A stretch of DNA of 64,000 nt, from assembly GCA_963731205.1 (NCBI GenBank), contig CAVSUJ010000001.1, forward strand, positions 806,001-870,000, written 5' to 3'. The stretch comes from DATAZK01 sp963731205 (GTDB lineage Bacteria > Actinomycetota > Actinomycetes > Frankiales > Frankiaceae). This document shows, one piece after another, positions 8,239-16,790 of the stretch; the first letter of the stretch is position 1, and each line of letters begins with the position of its first letter. The position numbers and the translations under genes are program-made. Under the pieces are notes generated by a model. That model was given only the letters and a program-made list of their open reading frames with translations. It did no database searches and was not told where the DNA came from.

Positions 8239-9114
8239 TCACTCGACGATCTTGGAGATGGGCAGTTCGAGGATGTCGCGGGCGCCGGCCGCTTTGAGCT
8301 TGGGCAGCAACGTGTTGACCCCGCGCTTGGGCACCACGGTCTCGACGGCGGCGTGGTCGCTCTGGGCGAGCGAGGTGACCGTCGGCGACGTCATCGACGG
8401 CAGCTGGTCGAGTACCGCTGCCAGGTCTGCCGACGCGACGTTCAGCTTGAGCAGCACCTGCCCCCGCGCGCGGATCGCGCCCTGGAGCAGCAGCGCGATC
8501 TCTTCCATCGCCGTCCGGCGCTCCGGGTCGGCGTAGGACTCCGGATTGGCGACGAGCTCGGTGCGGCTGGTCAGCAACGTCTCGATGATCTTCAGGCCGT
8601 GCTTGCGCAGTGACGAACCGGTCTCGGTCACGTCGACGATCGCGTCGACGATGTCGGGCACCTTCGCTTCTGTCGCCCCGTAGGACGGGACGATCCGGGC
8701 CTTCACACCGACCTTCTCGAAGAAGCGCCGGGTCAGCTCCGGATACTCGGTCGAGACGCGCACCCCGTCGGGCAGCTGATCGCCGCTCTCGACCGGCATC
8801 GCGTTCGGCACGGCGAGGATGATGCGCACCGGGTTGGCCGTGGCCTTGCTGTATTCCAGTTCGGTGACGGTGGCGACGTCGGACGCCGTCTCGGCCACCC
8901 AGTCGCGTCCGGTGATCCCCAGGTCGAACAGGCCCTGCTCGACGTACTGCGGGATCTCCTGGGGACGCAGGAAGCGCACCCGGTCGATCCGCGGGTCGTC
9001 GATGCTGGCGTGGTAATCACGCTCGGATCCGCGCTGGACGGCGAGATCAGCCGCAGCGAACAGGTCGAGCGTGGCCTTTTCCAGGGAGCCCTTGGGCAGG
9101 ACGAGCGAAAGCAC
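8239..9114 (-). CDS. hisG: ATP phosphoribosyltransferase (long form)
   Basis: HisG catalyses the first step of histidine synthesis, ATP + PRPP to phosphoribosyl-ATP. The 291-aa protein has the N-terminal PBP-like catalytic domains (LVLPKGSLEKATLDLF, then LFDLGITGRDW), the PRPP loop DVTETGSSLRKHGL, and a C-terminal ACT-like domain that mediates feedback by histidine, so this is the long, HisZ-independent type. GTG at 9114 is chosen because GGAGGG sits just ahead of it and an earlier start would run into ribH. The usual neighbour hisE is not present here. Confidence 0.96.
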   Translation of the reverse strand: MLSLVLPKGSLEKATLDLFAAADLAVQRGSERDYHASIDDPRIDRVRFLRPQEIPQYVEQGLFDLGITGRDWVAETASDVATVTELEYSKATANPVRIILAVPNAMPVESGDQLPDGVRVSTEYPELTRRFFEKVGVKARIVPSYGATEAKVPDIVDAIVDVTETGSSLRKHGLKIIETLLTSRTELVANPESYADPERRTAMEEIALLLQGAIRARGQVLLKLNVASADLAAVLDQLPSMTSPTVTSLAQSDHAAVETVVPKRGVNTLLPKLKAAGARDILELPISKIVE

Positions 9115-9139
9115 GCCCTCCAGTGTGCCTGCCGATCCG

Positions 9140-9622
9140 TCAGCCTTCGGACGCTGCCCGCAGATCACGCAGCAGGAGGGCGGTCTCCAGCGCGGCCAGC
9201 GTGGCCTCGCGCCCCTTGTCCTCGGGTGCTCCCGGCAGGCCGGAGCGATCGAGCGCCTGCTGCTCGGTGTCGCAGGTGAGCACGCCGAAGCCGACGGGGG
9301 TGCCGGTATCGAGGGCCACCCTGACGCAGCCGGCCGTCACCGCGTCGCAGACGTACTCGAAGTGCGGGGTGCCGCCGCGCAGCACGAGCCCGAGGCAGAC
9401 GACCGCGTCATGATTTGCCGCCAAGGCCTGGGCGACGACCGGAAGCTCCACGGCTCCCGGGGTCCGCAGCACGGTAGGCGCGTGGATGCCGCATTCCCGG
9501 GCGGTGCGGACGGCACTGTCGAGGAGCGCCCCGGTGATCTCCTCGTGCCATCGGGTCGAGACGATCGCCAGCGTCAGGCCGGTCGCGTCGACCGCGGTCA
9601 CAGGAGCGCCGCCGCCGCTCAC
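9140..9622 (-). CDS. ribH: 6,7-dimethyl-8-ribityllumazine synthase
   Basis: RibH condenses 5-amino-6-ribitylamino-uracil with 3,4-dihydroxybutanone phosphate to lumazine, the penultimate step of riboflavin synthesis. The 160-aa protein has the signature blocks VSTRWHEEI, RTPGAVELPVVAQAL, LVLRGGTPHFEYVCDAV and TPVGFGVLTCDTEQQALDR. It overlaps the end of ribE by four bases (ATGA coupling). In many relatives ribBA lies between ribE and ribH; here it is missing. Confidence 0.97.
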   Translation of the reverse strand: MSGGGAPVTAVDATGLTLAIVSTRWHEEITGALLDSAVRTARECGIHAPTVLRTPGAVELPVVAQALAANHDAVVCLGLVLRGGTPHFEYVCDAVTAGCVRVALDTGTPVGFGVLTCDTEQQALDRSGLPGAPEDKGREATLAALETALLLRDLRAASEG

Positions 9623-10248
9623 GGAGCCACCGCAGCGCCGCCGGGCAGTAAGCGCGCAACCGCGCTTTCCACGTACTTGGCGATGACGTCGACCTCCAGG
9701 TTGACTTTGGCACCGGCCGGACGCCGGCCCAGCGTGGTGCGCCGGAGCGTCTCCGGGATCAGGCTCACGGCGAAGCCGTCGTCATCGGCGGCGGTGACGG
9801 TCAGGCTGACGCCGTCGACGGTCACCGAGCCCTTCTCGACCAGGTAGCGCGTCACCGCGGAGGGAGCAGAGATGCGGACGACGTCCCAGTGCTCGGCCGG
9901 CTCACGCGAGACGACCGTCCCGACCGCGTCGACATGGCCCTGGACGACGTGACCTCCCAGCCGGGTGGACGCCGTGACGGCGCGTTCCAGGTTGACCGGG
10001 TCGCCGGGTTCGAGCTCGCCGAGGCTGGAACGTTGCAGCGACTCGGCCATCACGTCGAAGTGAAGGCGCCGGCCTCCCTCCAACTGGTCCCAGCCGGTGA
10101 CCGTCAGGCAGACGCCGTTGACGCTGATCGAATCGCCCAGCCCGACGTCGTCGCCCACGATGGCGGCGGTGACGGACAGGCGTGCCGCGTCGGTCAGGGA
10201 TTCGAGGGCAGCGACCTCACCCAGTTCCTCGACGATGCCGGTGAACAC
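9619..10248 (-). CDS. ribE: Riboflavin synthase, alpha chain
   Basis: Dismutates two lumazine molecules to riboflavin plus ribitylaminouracil. It has two similar barrels: MFTGIVEELGEV with SVNGVCLTVT in the first, and GGHVVQGHVD with TVDGVSLTVT in the second. At 209 aa it is of usual length. It starts at GTG (10248), six bases after the ribD stop, and overlaps ribH by four bases. Confidence 0.97.
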   Translation of the reverse strand: MFTGIVEELGEVAALESLTDAARLSVTAAIVGDDVGLGDSISVNGVCLTVTGWDQLEGGRRLHFDVMAESLQRSSLGELEPGDPVNLERAVTASTRLGGHVVQGHVDAVGTVVSREPAEHWDVVRISAPSAVTRYLVEKGSVTVDGVSLTVTAADDDGFAVSLIPETLRRTTLGRRPAGAKVNLEVDVIAKYVESAVARLLPGGAAVAP

Positions 10249-10254
10249 AGCCGT

Positions 10255-11286
10255 TCACGCTCCCTTCGGATAGCTGGTGAGCCGCACGTCGGCGCCGATG
10301 CGGGTGACGTCCTCGAGCGTGAGCCGAGGCGCGGCGGTGATGGTCTGGATGGCGGCCGAGCGCAGCGCCGGATAGCGCCCGCTGCCGAGCAGGACCGGCG
10401 AGACGTATCCGACGACCTTGTCGATCAGCCCGTCGTCCCAGAACGCGCCCGCCAGCGTGGGGCCGCCTTCCAGCAGCACGCTCACCACGCCGCGAGCGCG
10501 CAGCCCGGCGAGTGCCTTGCCCGGAGCGTCGGCAGTGATGATCGTCTCTGCCGAGTCGTCACAGATCTTGGCACCCGCAGGGGTACGGCCGCTTCGATCG
10601 AAGACGACGCGTATCGGCTGGCGCTTCGGGAGCGGCTCGGGCGGCTCCGGGCGCACGGTGAGCAGCGGGTCGTCGGCGAGCACGGTGCCGACGCCGACGA
10701 GGATCGCGTCGACCCGGGCTCGCAGCTTGTGGCTGTCGCGGCGGGCGTCCTCCCCGGTGATCCAGCGGCTGGTGCCGTCGGCCGCGGCGATCTGGCCGTC
10801 CAGGCTCGCCCCGTACTTCCAGATGACGAACGGGCGCCCGCGCCGGACAGCGTGCAGCCACGCCTCGTTGACGCGCTCGGCCTCGGCGCGCAGCAGCCCG
10901 CCCTCGACGTCGACCCCGGCACCTCGGAGCAGCTCCGCGCCGCCTTGGGCCAGCGGGTTGGGATCATCGACCGCGTAGACGACCCGGCTGATCCCGGCCG
11001 TGAGCAGCGCGCTCGTGCAGGCGCCGGTGCGCCCGGTGTGGGAGCAGGGCTCGAGGGTGACGACCGCGGTCCCGCCGCGCGCCCGCGCGCCCGCCTGATC
11101 GAGGGCGACGACCTCGGCATGGGGACCGCCGGCAAAGACGTGCCAGCCCTCCCCCGCGATCTCGCCGGAAGCATCGAGGACGACGCAGCCGACGACCGGG
11201 TTGGGGCTGACCGTGCCGAGCCCGCGAGCGGCGAGTTCGATCGCCCGGCGCATGGCGGCCGTCTCCTGGCCGTGGGGGGCGCTCAC
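10255..11286 (-). CDS. ribD: Bifunctional diaminohydroxyphosphoribosylaminopyrimidine deaminase / reductase
   Basis: RibD carries out the second and third steps of riboflavin synthesis. The N-terminal cytidine-deaminase fold has the zinc ligands in GGPHAEVVAL and TLEPCSHTGRTGAC. The C-terminal reductase domain has KYGASLDGQIA, SRWITG and LLEGGPTLAGAF. Its GTG start at 11286 overlaps the rpe stop (GTGA), a coupling that sets the start; the protein is 343 aa. Confidence 0.96.
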   Translation of the reverse strand: MSAPHGQETAAMRRAIELAARGLGTVSPNPVVGCVVLDASGEIAGEGWHVFAGGPHAEVVALDQAGARARGGTAVVTLEPCSHTGRTGACTSALLTAGISRVVYAVDDPNPLAQGGAELLRGAGVDVEGGLLRAEAERVNEAWLHAVRRGRPFVIWKYGASLDGQIAAADGTSRWITGEDARRDSHKLRARVDAILVGVGTVLADDPLLTVRPEPPEPLPKRQPIRVVFDRSGRTPAGAKICDDSAETIITADAPGKALAGLRARGVVSVLLEGGPTLAGAFWDDGLIDKVVGYVSPVLLGSGRYPALRSAAIQTITAAPRLTLEDVTRIGADVRLTSYPKGA

Positions 11287-11981
11287 GTGGCGGCCGCTGC
11301 CGCGCGCTCCCCCGCCGCGCGGATGCGCCGGACCGCGTCGGCCGGGTCGTCCGCGCCGAACACCGCCGAGCCGGCGACGAGCACGTTGGCACCAGCCTCC
11401 ACGCATTGGACGGCGGTGTCCTCGGTGACGCCGCCGTCGACCTGGATCCACAGGTCGAGGTCGCGGCCGCCGGCGATCTTGCGCACCGCCGCGATCGTCG
11501 GCAGCACCTGCGGCAGGAACGGCTGCCCGCCGAAGCCCGGCTCGATCGTCATGATCAGCGCCATGTCGAACTCCGTGAACAGCTCGGCATACGGCTCGAT
11601 CGCCGTGCCCGGGTTGAAGGCGATACCGGCCCGCGAGCCGGCGGCGTGCAGATCCCGCGCGGTGCGCAGCGGCGCCTGGACGGCCTCGGCATGGACCGTC
11701 ACGTTCCTGGCCCCCGCCTCGGCGAACATCGGCGCCCACCGCTCGGGCTGCTCGATCATGAGGTGGCAGTCCAGCGGGACCCGGGTGTGGGAGGCCATCG
11801 CCTCGACCGTCGCCGGGCTGTACGCCAGATTCGGCACGAAGTGAAAGTCCATGACATCGATGTGCAGCCAGTCGATGACGTCCTCGACGCCGCTGACGGA
11901 GGACCCGAGCTGCAACGGATCAGCGGCGAGCAGGCTCGGGTAGACCTGGATCCCACCCGGCTGGACCTCGGAAGGTGACAC
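11283..11981 (-). CDS. rpe: Ribulose-phosphate 3-epimerase
   Basis: Interconverts ribulose-5-P and xylulose-5-P in the pentose phosphate pathway, supplying the ribulose-5-P used for riboflavin. TIM barrel of 232 aa with YPSLLAADPL at the start, the metal-binding HIDVMDFHFVPN, DCHLMIEQPE, MTIEPGFGGQPF and QVDGGV. The rpe-ribD pairing is common in actinobacteria. GTG start at 11981; the C terminus is Ala-rich. Confidence 0.97.
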   Translation of the reverse strand: MSPSEVQPGGIQVYPSLLAADPLQLGSSVSGVEDVIDWLHIDVMDFHFVPNLAYSPATVEAMASHTRVPLDCHLMIEQPERWAPMFAEAGARNVTVHAEAVQAPLRTARDLHAAGSRAGIAFNPGTAIEPYAELFTEFDMALIMTIEPGFGGQPFLPQVLPTIAAVRKIAGGRDLDLWIQVDGGVTEDTAVQCVEAGANVLVAGSAVFGADDPADAVRRIRAAGERAAAAAT

Positions 11982-12005
11982 GAACCGAAGGCTAATGGGC
12001 CGCGA

Positions 12006-13314
12006 TCAATCCTGGCGCTCGCTGCGCCTGAGCAGCGCGAGAAACATCGCGTCGGTGCCCTGGCGGTGGGGCCAGAGCTGCACGGTCGGGCCGCGCCCGA
12101 GGTCCGGAAGGCCGGCGGGCAGCAGCGGCCGGACGTCGAGCTGCTCGACCGTCACCGGTGGATGGCCCAGCACCCGGGCCAGCACCCCGGTCGTCTCGCG
12201 AGGGTGGGGTGAGCAGGTGGCGTACGCGACGACGCCGCCGGGACGGACGAGCTGCAGTGCGCTGCGCAGCAACGCCTCCTGCAGCAACGCGAGTGGCTCG
12301 ATGTCCGCGGCGGTCCGCCGCCACCGTGCCTCCGGACGGCGGCGGAGCGCTCCCAGCCCCGAGCAGGGGGCGTCGAGCAGGACGCGATCGGCCGCGCCCT
12401 CGCGGAACGGTGGTTTCCGGCCGTCGCCCACCGCCACCGCAACACCGGTGCGGGCCACCAGCTCGGCGCGCGTGCGGTGCAGCTCCAGCCCGGTGACGTC
12501 CAACCCGAGCGCGGCCATCAGAGCCGCCTTGCCTCCCGGGCCGGCCGCCAGGTCGATCGTCACCGGGCCGGGCGCCGTCAGCAGCGGCGAGGGCCAAAGC
12601 GACGAGCTGGCTGCCCTCGTCCTGGACCGCAGCACGGCCGTCACGAATCGCCGCCAGCTCGCCGGGATCGCCGCCGGGAAGGTAGACCGCCCGCGGCGAC
12701 CACAGGCCGGCCTCGGCCCCGGGGCCGGCGTCGGCCAGCAGTTCCTCACGCGACATCCGGCGCGCGACGAGGTGCACGTGGGGACGGGCGTCGTCAGCCG
12801 CCAGGGCGACTTCGAGCTCGGCCGGGCTCGCATCACCCAGCGCATCGGCGAACGCGTCGACGATCCATCGCGGATGCGAGTGCACCACCGACAGGTGCCC
12901 GCGGGGGTCGATGTCGTACGCGGGTGCCGGCGGCTCGGGTGCCTCGGAGACCCGGCGCATGACGGCGTTGGCGAAGCCGGCCGCACGCGGCGACACCGAA
13001 CGGACGAGATCGACGGTGGTGGAAACCGCCGCCCGGGCCGGCACGCGCGTCCGCCACATCTGGTAAGCGCCGAGCCGGAGCGCATCACGTACCGCAGGGT
13101 CGACCGCGCGCTGGATGAACCGGTCGAGCGAGACGTCGAGGCTCCCCTGAGCTCGTAGCGCGCCGTAGGTCAGTTCGGTGGCAAACGCCCGGTCGCGGGC
13201 CGGCAGCCGGCGCTCTCGCATGAGCTGCGGCAGGAGCAGGTTGGCGTATGCCCCGCGCTCGCGGACGGCACAGAGGACATCCAGTGCCAGCCGCCGGGCG
13301 GGGTCGTGGGCCAT
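12006..13314 (-). CDS. rsmB: 16S rRNA (cytosine-967-C5)-methyltransferase, interrupted by one frameshift
   Basis: RsmB/Sun methylates C967 of 16S rRNA. The N-terminal frame (ATG 13314) holds the NusB-like RNA-binding domain and the first part of the methylase, to QDEGSQLVALALAAADGA. The C-terminal frame, down to the stop at 12006, holds the SAM site DLAAGPGGKAALMAALG, the DAPCSGLGALRRRPEARWR motif and the catalytic-Cys motif VAYATCSPHPRET. The frames meet at GGCGCCCGG (about 12568-12576); removing one base gives ADGAGPVTIDLAAGPGG and about 435 aa. It starts three bases after fmt ends. All catalytic residues survive, so a sequence error is as likely as real decay. Confidence 0.88.
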
Positions 13315-13317
13315 CCG

Positions 13318-14244
13318 CTAGCTGAGCTGATCGCCGGGCTGCAGCCGGATGCCGCGAGCCCACGCGTCAGCGGTCATCGGCGGCTTGCCCTCGGGCTGCA
13401 CGCTGCCGAGTTCGACCGCCACCGTCGCGGTGCCGGCCAGGACCCGGCCGTGACGCTCGGCGAGCTCCCCCGGCTCGATGCCCCACTCCTCGCTCTGGCG
13501 GACCGGCCCGACCTTCAGCCGGCGCTCGCGGAACGTGGTCCAGGCTCCCGGCGCAGGCGTGGCCGCGCGCGCCAGCCGATCGACGACCACGGCGGGCTCA
13601 TGCCAGCGGATACGCGCGTCGTCAGCGGTGAACTTGGGAGCGAGCGAGATGCCGTCGGGCGGCTGCGGTCGCGCCTCCAGGCTGCCGTCCTCGATCCCGT
13701 CCAACGTGGCGACGAGCAGCCGGGCGCCTGATTCGGAAAGCCGCAGCAGCAGATCGCCGGAGGTGTCGTTCGCCGCGATGGGCTCGGTCACCATCCCGAA
13801 GTAGGGCCCGGTGTCCATCCCCTCCTCGAGCCGGAAGGTCGTGGCCCCGGTCATGTCGTCACCGGCGAGCAGCGCGTGCTGCACCGGAGCCGCGCCGCGC
13901 CAGGCGGGCAGCAGCGAGAAATGCAGGTTGACCCAACCGTGCAGCGGGATGTCGAGCGCCGCCCGCGGCAGCAGGGCTCCATAGGCGACCACCGGACAGC
14001 AGTCGGGCGCGATCTCCGCCAGCCGCTGCAGGAACTCCGGCTCGCGCGGGCGCTGAGGGGTCAGGATTTCGAGCTCGGCCTCCAGCGCGAGCTGCTTCAC
14101 CGGCGAGATTCCGAGCTTGCGACCGCGTCCGGCCGGAGCGTCGGGGCGCGTCAGGACGGCGACGACCTCGTGCCGATCGCTTTCCAGCAGCGCGCGCAGG
14201 CTCGGGAGCGCGGCGGCCGGGGTGCCCGCGAAGACCAGGCGCAT
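13318..14244 (-). CDS. fmt: Methionyl-tRNA formyltransferase
   Basis: Transfers formyl from 10-formyl-THF to Met-tRNAi for initiation. The N-terminal formyltransferase domain has RLVFAGTPAAALPSL, the catalytic HFSLLPAWRGAAPVQHALL segment and DDMTGATTFRLEEGMDTG. The C-terminal OB-like domain binds tRNA. Its 308 aa match the family. It starts three bases after def ends, forming the usual def-fmt pair that adds and later removes the formyl group. Confidence 0.97.
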   Translation of the reverse strand: MRLVFAGTPAAALPSLRALLESDRHEVVAVLTRPDAPAGRGRKLGISPVKQLALEAELEILTPQRPREPEFLQRLAEIAPDCCPVVAYGALLPRAALDIPLHGWVNLHFSLLPAWRGAAPVQHALLAGDDMTGATTFRLEEGMDTGPYFGMVTEPIAANDTSGDLLLRLSESGARLLVATLDGIEDGSLEARPQPPDGISLAPKFTADDARIRWHEPAVVVDRLARAATPAPGAWTTFRERRLKVGPVRQSEEWGIEPGELAERHGRVLAGTATVAVELGSVQPEGKPPMTADAWARGIRLQPGDQLS

Positions 14245-14247
14245 CGG

Positions 14248-14796
14248 CTAGAGCGCTTTCCCGAAGAGCGGATGGGGGCTGACCTTCACCGCGGGCGCCG
14301 GCTCGCCGAACCACTCGGCCTCGCGGATCGCCGCCTTCGCCTGCTTGGCGGTCACCTTGTCCAGCCGGTCGATGAAGATGACGCCGTCGAGATGGTCGGT
14401 CTCGTGCTGCAGCGCCCGCGAGAGGTAGCCGGTGCCCTCGATGACGACGGGATCGCCGTACATGTTCTGCCCTGCAGCGACCACCCGCTCGGGGCGCTTG
14501 AGCTCGAAGGACAGGCCGGGCAGCGAGAGACAACCCTCCTCGCCGTCCATCATCTCCTCGCTGAACGGACCGAGGACCGGGTTGACCAGATGCCCGATCT
14601 CGTCGTCCACGTCATAGGTGAACACCCGCAGCGAGACGCCGATCTGCGGCGCCGCGAGGCCGGAGCCGGGAGCGTCACGCATGGTGTCGGTGAGGTCTTT
14701 GACGAGGCGCCGAAGCTCCTTGTCGAAGGTGGTGACCGGCTCAGCGCTGGTGCGCAGCACGGGGTCGCCGAGCAGGCGGATGGGACGAACGGACAC
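14248..14796 (-). CDS. def: Peptide deformylase
   Basis: Metalloenzyme (182 aa) that removes the N-formyl group from nascent proteins. All three motifs are intact: GSGLAAPQIG (motif 1), EEGCLSLPG (motif 2, Cys ligand) and QHETDHLDG (motif 3, HExxH zinc/iron ligands). It lies 25 bases downstream of priA and just ahead of fmt. Confidence 0.98.
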   Translation of the reverse strand: MSVRPIRLLGDPVLRTSAEPVTTFDKELRRLVKDLTDTMRDAPGSGLAAPQIGVSLRVFTYDVDDEIGHLVNPVLGPFSEEMMDGEEGCLSLPGLSFELKRPERVVAAGQNMYGDPVVIEGTGYLSRALQHETDHLDGVIFIDRLDKVTAKQAKAAIREAEWFGEPAPAVKVSPHPLFGKAL

Positions 14797-14821
14797 CGGC
14801 TCAGCTTACGGAAAGTGCAGC

Positions 14822-16777
14822 TCAGCCAATTTCCGCCGGATCCAGCCGGACGCGAACGACCGGTTCCTTCTTTACGCTGCGCAGCCGGGTCGCCGCCTGG
14901 AGCGACGCCGCGAGCCTGGCCCCCTGAGCGCGCGGGACGCGCACCAGCATGCGTTCCACCCCTGAGCTGATCGGTCCGACCGGGACGGGACCGAGCAGGT
15001 CGGCATCCGGCGGGAGTTCCAATGCCGCGAGGAAGGCCTCGACCTCGTCGGGGGCGCCCTCGAGAGAGGCCATCCGGCTCGCCGGCGGGAATCCGAGCTC
15101 GGCCCGCGAAGCAGCCTCACGTTCGGCGTATCCAAGAGGATCCCAGCGCACGAGGGCCTGGACGGCCGCAATTGCGGAGGCCGCACCCACCAGGACCACG
15201 CGGCCGCCGTCGGGGCCCGGGAGGGCGAGCGCCGACGCGTTCATCCAGCGACGCAAAGCCTCTTCGCCGGCCCGCAGGTCAGCGCGTCCCAGCAGGGCCC
15301 AGGCGTCGAGCAGCAGGACCGCGCCGTAGCCCCCGTCGGCCAGGGGCTCGGCGCCGGGAGTGGCGACGACCAGCGCCGGCTCGGCGGGCACAGATGTGAC
15401 GACACCGGCTCCGCTCGAGCGCACAACGGTGACGCCGGAGAACGCGCGGCCGAGCTCCTCGGCCGTACGGATGTTGCCGACGACGACCGCCCGCCAGCGG
15501 TGAGCACCGCACTCCGGACACGCCAATCCCTCGTGCCTGGTCGCACACCAGCGGCAGGTGAGCACGTCGGCCGAGCTTTCCTGGGCCAGCGGACCGCCGC
15601 AGCGTGGGCACCTCACCACGTTGCGGCAGTTGTCGCAGGCGACAGCCGGCCGGTAGCCGCGCCGGGGCACGCTGACCAGCGCGGGCCGTCCGGCATCCAG
15701 GGCCGACCGCACGGCGGCAAACGCCAGCTCGGGAAGCCGGGCCGCCTGAGCCGCGCCGTCGCGGGCCAGTTGAGCGTCGGAGCCGGCGACCTCGACCCGG
15801 GGTGCGGCGACCCGGACCGCCTCTCGCGATGCCGCCAGCAGGTGTGACCAGCCGGACTGAGCGAGCGACACGGCCTCGACGCTGGGCAGGTGGCCGCCAA
15901 GTAGCGCACCGGCGCCGGCCAGATGCGCCCTCAGCACCAGGACGTCGCGGACGTTGGCGTACGGCGCGTGCTGCTCCTCGTGCAGGTCGGAGCCGTCGTC
16001 CCAGATCGCCACGAGTCCGAGGTCGTGCACGGGCGCGTACGCGACCGCCCGGGTGCCGACGACGATCTTGACCTGGCCACGGGCAAGCCGCAGGAAACGC
16101 CGATAGCGCTCGGTCGGGCCGAGGTCGGCGGTGAGTTCGACGAAGCTCTCGGCGCCGACAGCGTCGCGCAGGGCCTGGGACAGTCGAGTGCAATCCCCGC
16201 CGTCCGGCGCCACGATCACCACGCCGCGCCCGCCCGACAGCGTCGCCTGAGCTGCCGCGGCGAGTTCGGACGGCCAGTGCGGGCCGGGCAGCGCGGCCCA
16301 CGTCGCCCGGGGCGCCGAGCCTGCCGCGAGCCGTTCCAGGAAGGACGGACCTCCCGCGTAGCGAGTCCAGGTCAGCGGCTCCGGGAGCGGCGGCGATGGC
16401 GGCGCTTCCCCGGCGGGCTCGCGCTCCACCGTCACCCGGCGCGGCGGGATGGCCAGGCGCAGGACGTCGGACAGGGAGCCGGCCCACCGGTCGGCGACCG
16501 CACGCATGAGCCTGGCGGTCTCCGGGGTGAGGACCGGTTCGGCGCCGAGAACCCGCGAGAGCGGCTGCAGCTTCCCGCCGAAAGCCGATCGATTGCTGCG
16601 GGCGACGATGATCCCGCCCACGAGCCGGCCGGCGAGCCGCACCCGCACGCGCACACCGGGCTGAGCAGCAGCGTCGGACTCGGGCGGGACGGTGTAGTCG
16701 AACAGCCGGTCCAGATGCGGCACCTCGTGGTCGACCGCGACCGTGGCGATGAGCGGCTGGCCCGCCCCCGCGACCAC
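14822..16777 (-). CDS. priA: Primosomal protein N' (PriA), actinobacterial form without helicase motifs
   Basis: PriA recognises stalled forks and reloads the replisome. The 651-aa protein keeps the N-terminal 3'-DNA-binding domain (VDHEVPHLDRLFDYTVP, VRLAGRLVGGII) and the eight-Cys zinc region CDNC..CPRC..CRWC..CPEC. The Walker A site is replaced by APDGGDCTRLSQAL, with no GKT/S, and the DEAH box by IWDDGSDLHEEQHAPY. This loss is a known trait of actinobacterial PriA, which is expected to lack helicase activity and act as a scaffold. GTG start at 16777, 13 bases after metK. Confidence 0.94.
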   Translation of the reverse strand: MVAGAGQPLIATVAVDHEVPHLDRLFDYTVPPESDAAAQPGVRVRVRLAGRLVGGIIVARSNRSAFGGKLQPLSRVLGAEPVLTPETARLMRAVADRWAGSLSDVLRLAIPPRRVTVEREPAGEAPPSPPLPEPLTWTRYAGGPSFLERLAAGSAPRATWAALPGPHWPSELAAAAQATLSGGRGVVIVAPDGGDCTRLSQALRDAVGAESFVELTADLGPTERYRRFLRLARGQVKIVVGTRAVAYAPVHDLGLVAIWDDGSDLHEEQHAPYANVRDVLVLRAHLAGAGALLGGHLPSVEAVSLAQSGWSHLLAASREAVRVAAPRVEVAGSDAQLARDGAAQAARLPELAFAAVRSALDAGRPALVSVPRRGYRPAVACDNCRNVVRCPRCGGPLAQESSADVLTCRWCATRHEGLACPECGAHRWRAVVVGNIRTAEELGRAFSGVTVVRSSGAGVVTSVPAEPALVVATPGAEPLADGGYGAVLLLDAWALLGRADLRAGEEALRRWMNASALALPGPDGGRVVLVGAASAIAAVQALVRWDPLGYAEREAASRAELGFPPASRMASLEGAPDEVEAFLAALELPPDADLLGPVPVGPISSGVERMLVRVPRAQGARLAASLQAATRLRSVKKEPVVRVRLDPAEIG

Positions 16778-16790
16778 AGCAGGTGTCAGA

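Noticed and set aside
11283..11290. FMN riboswitch before ribD
   Set aside because: rpe and ribD overlap, leaving no space, and no such element was seen further upstream of rpe.
9889..11844. 651-codon + strand frame opposite ribE-ribD-rpe
   Set aside because: It spans three well-supported genes and has no family match; an antisense artefact of third-position GC.
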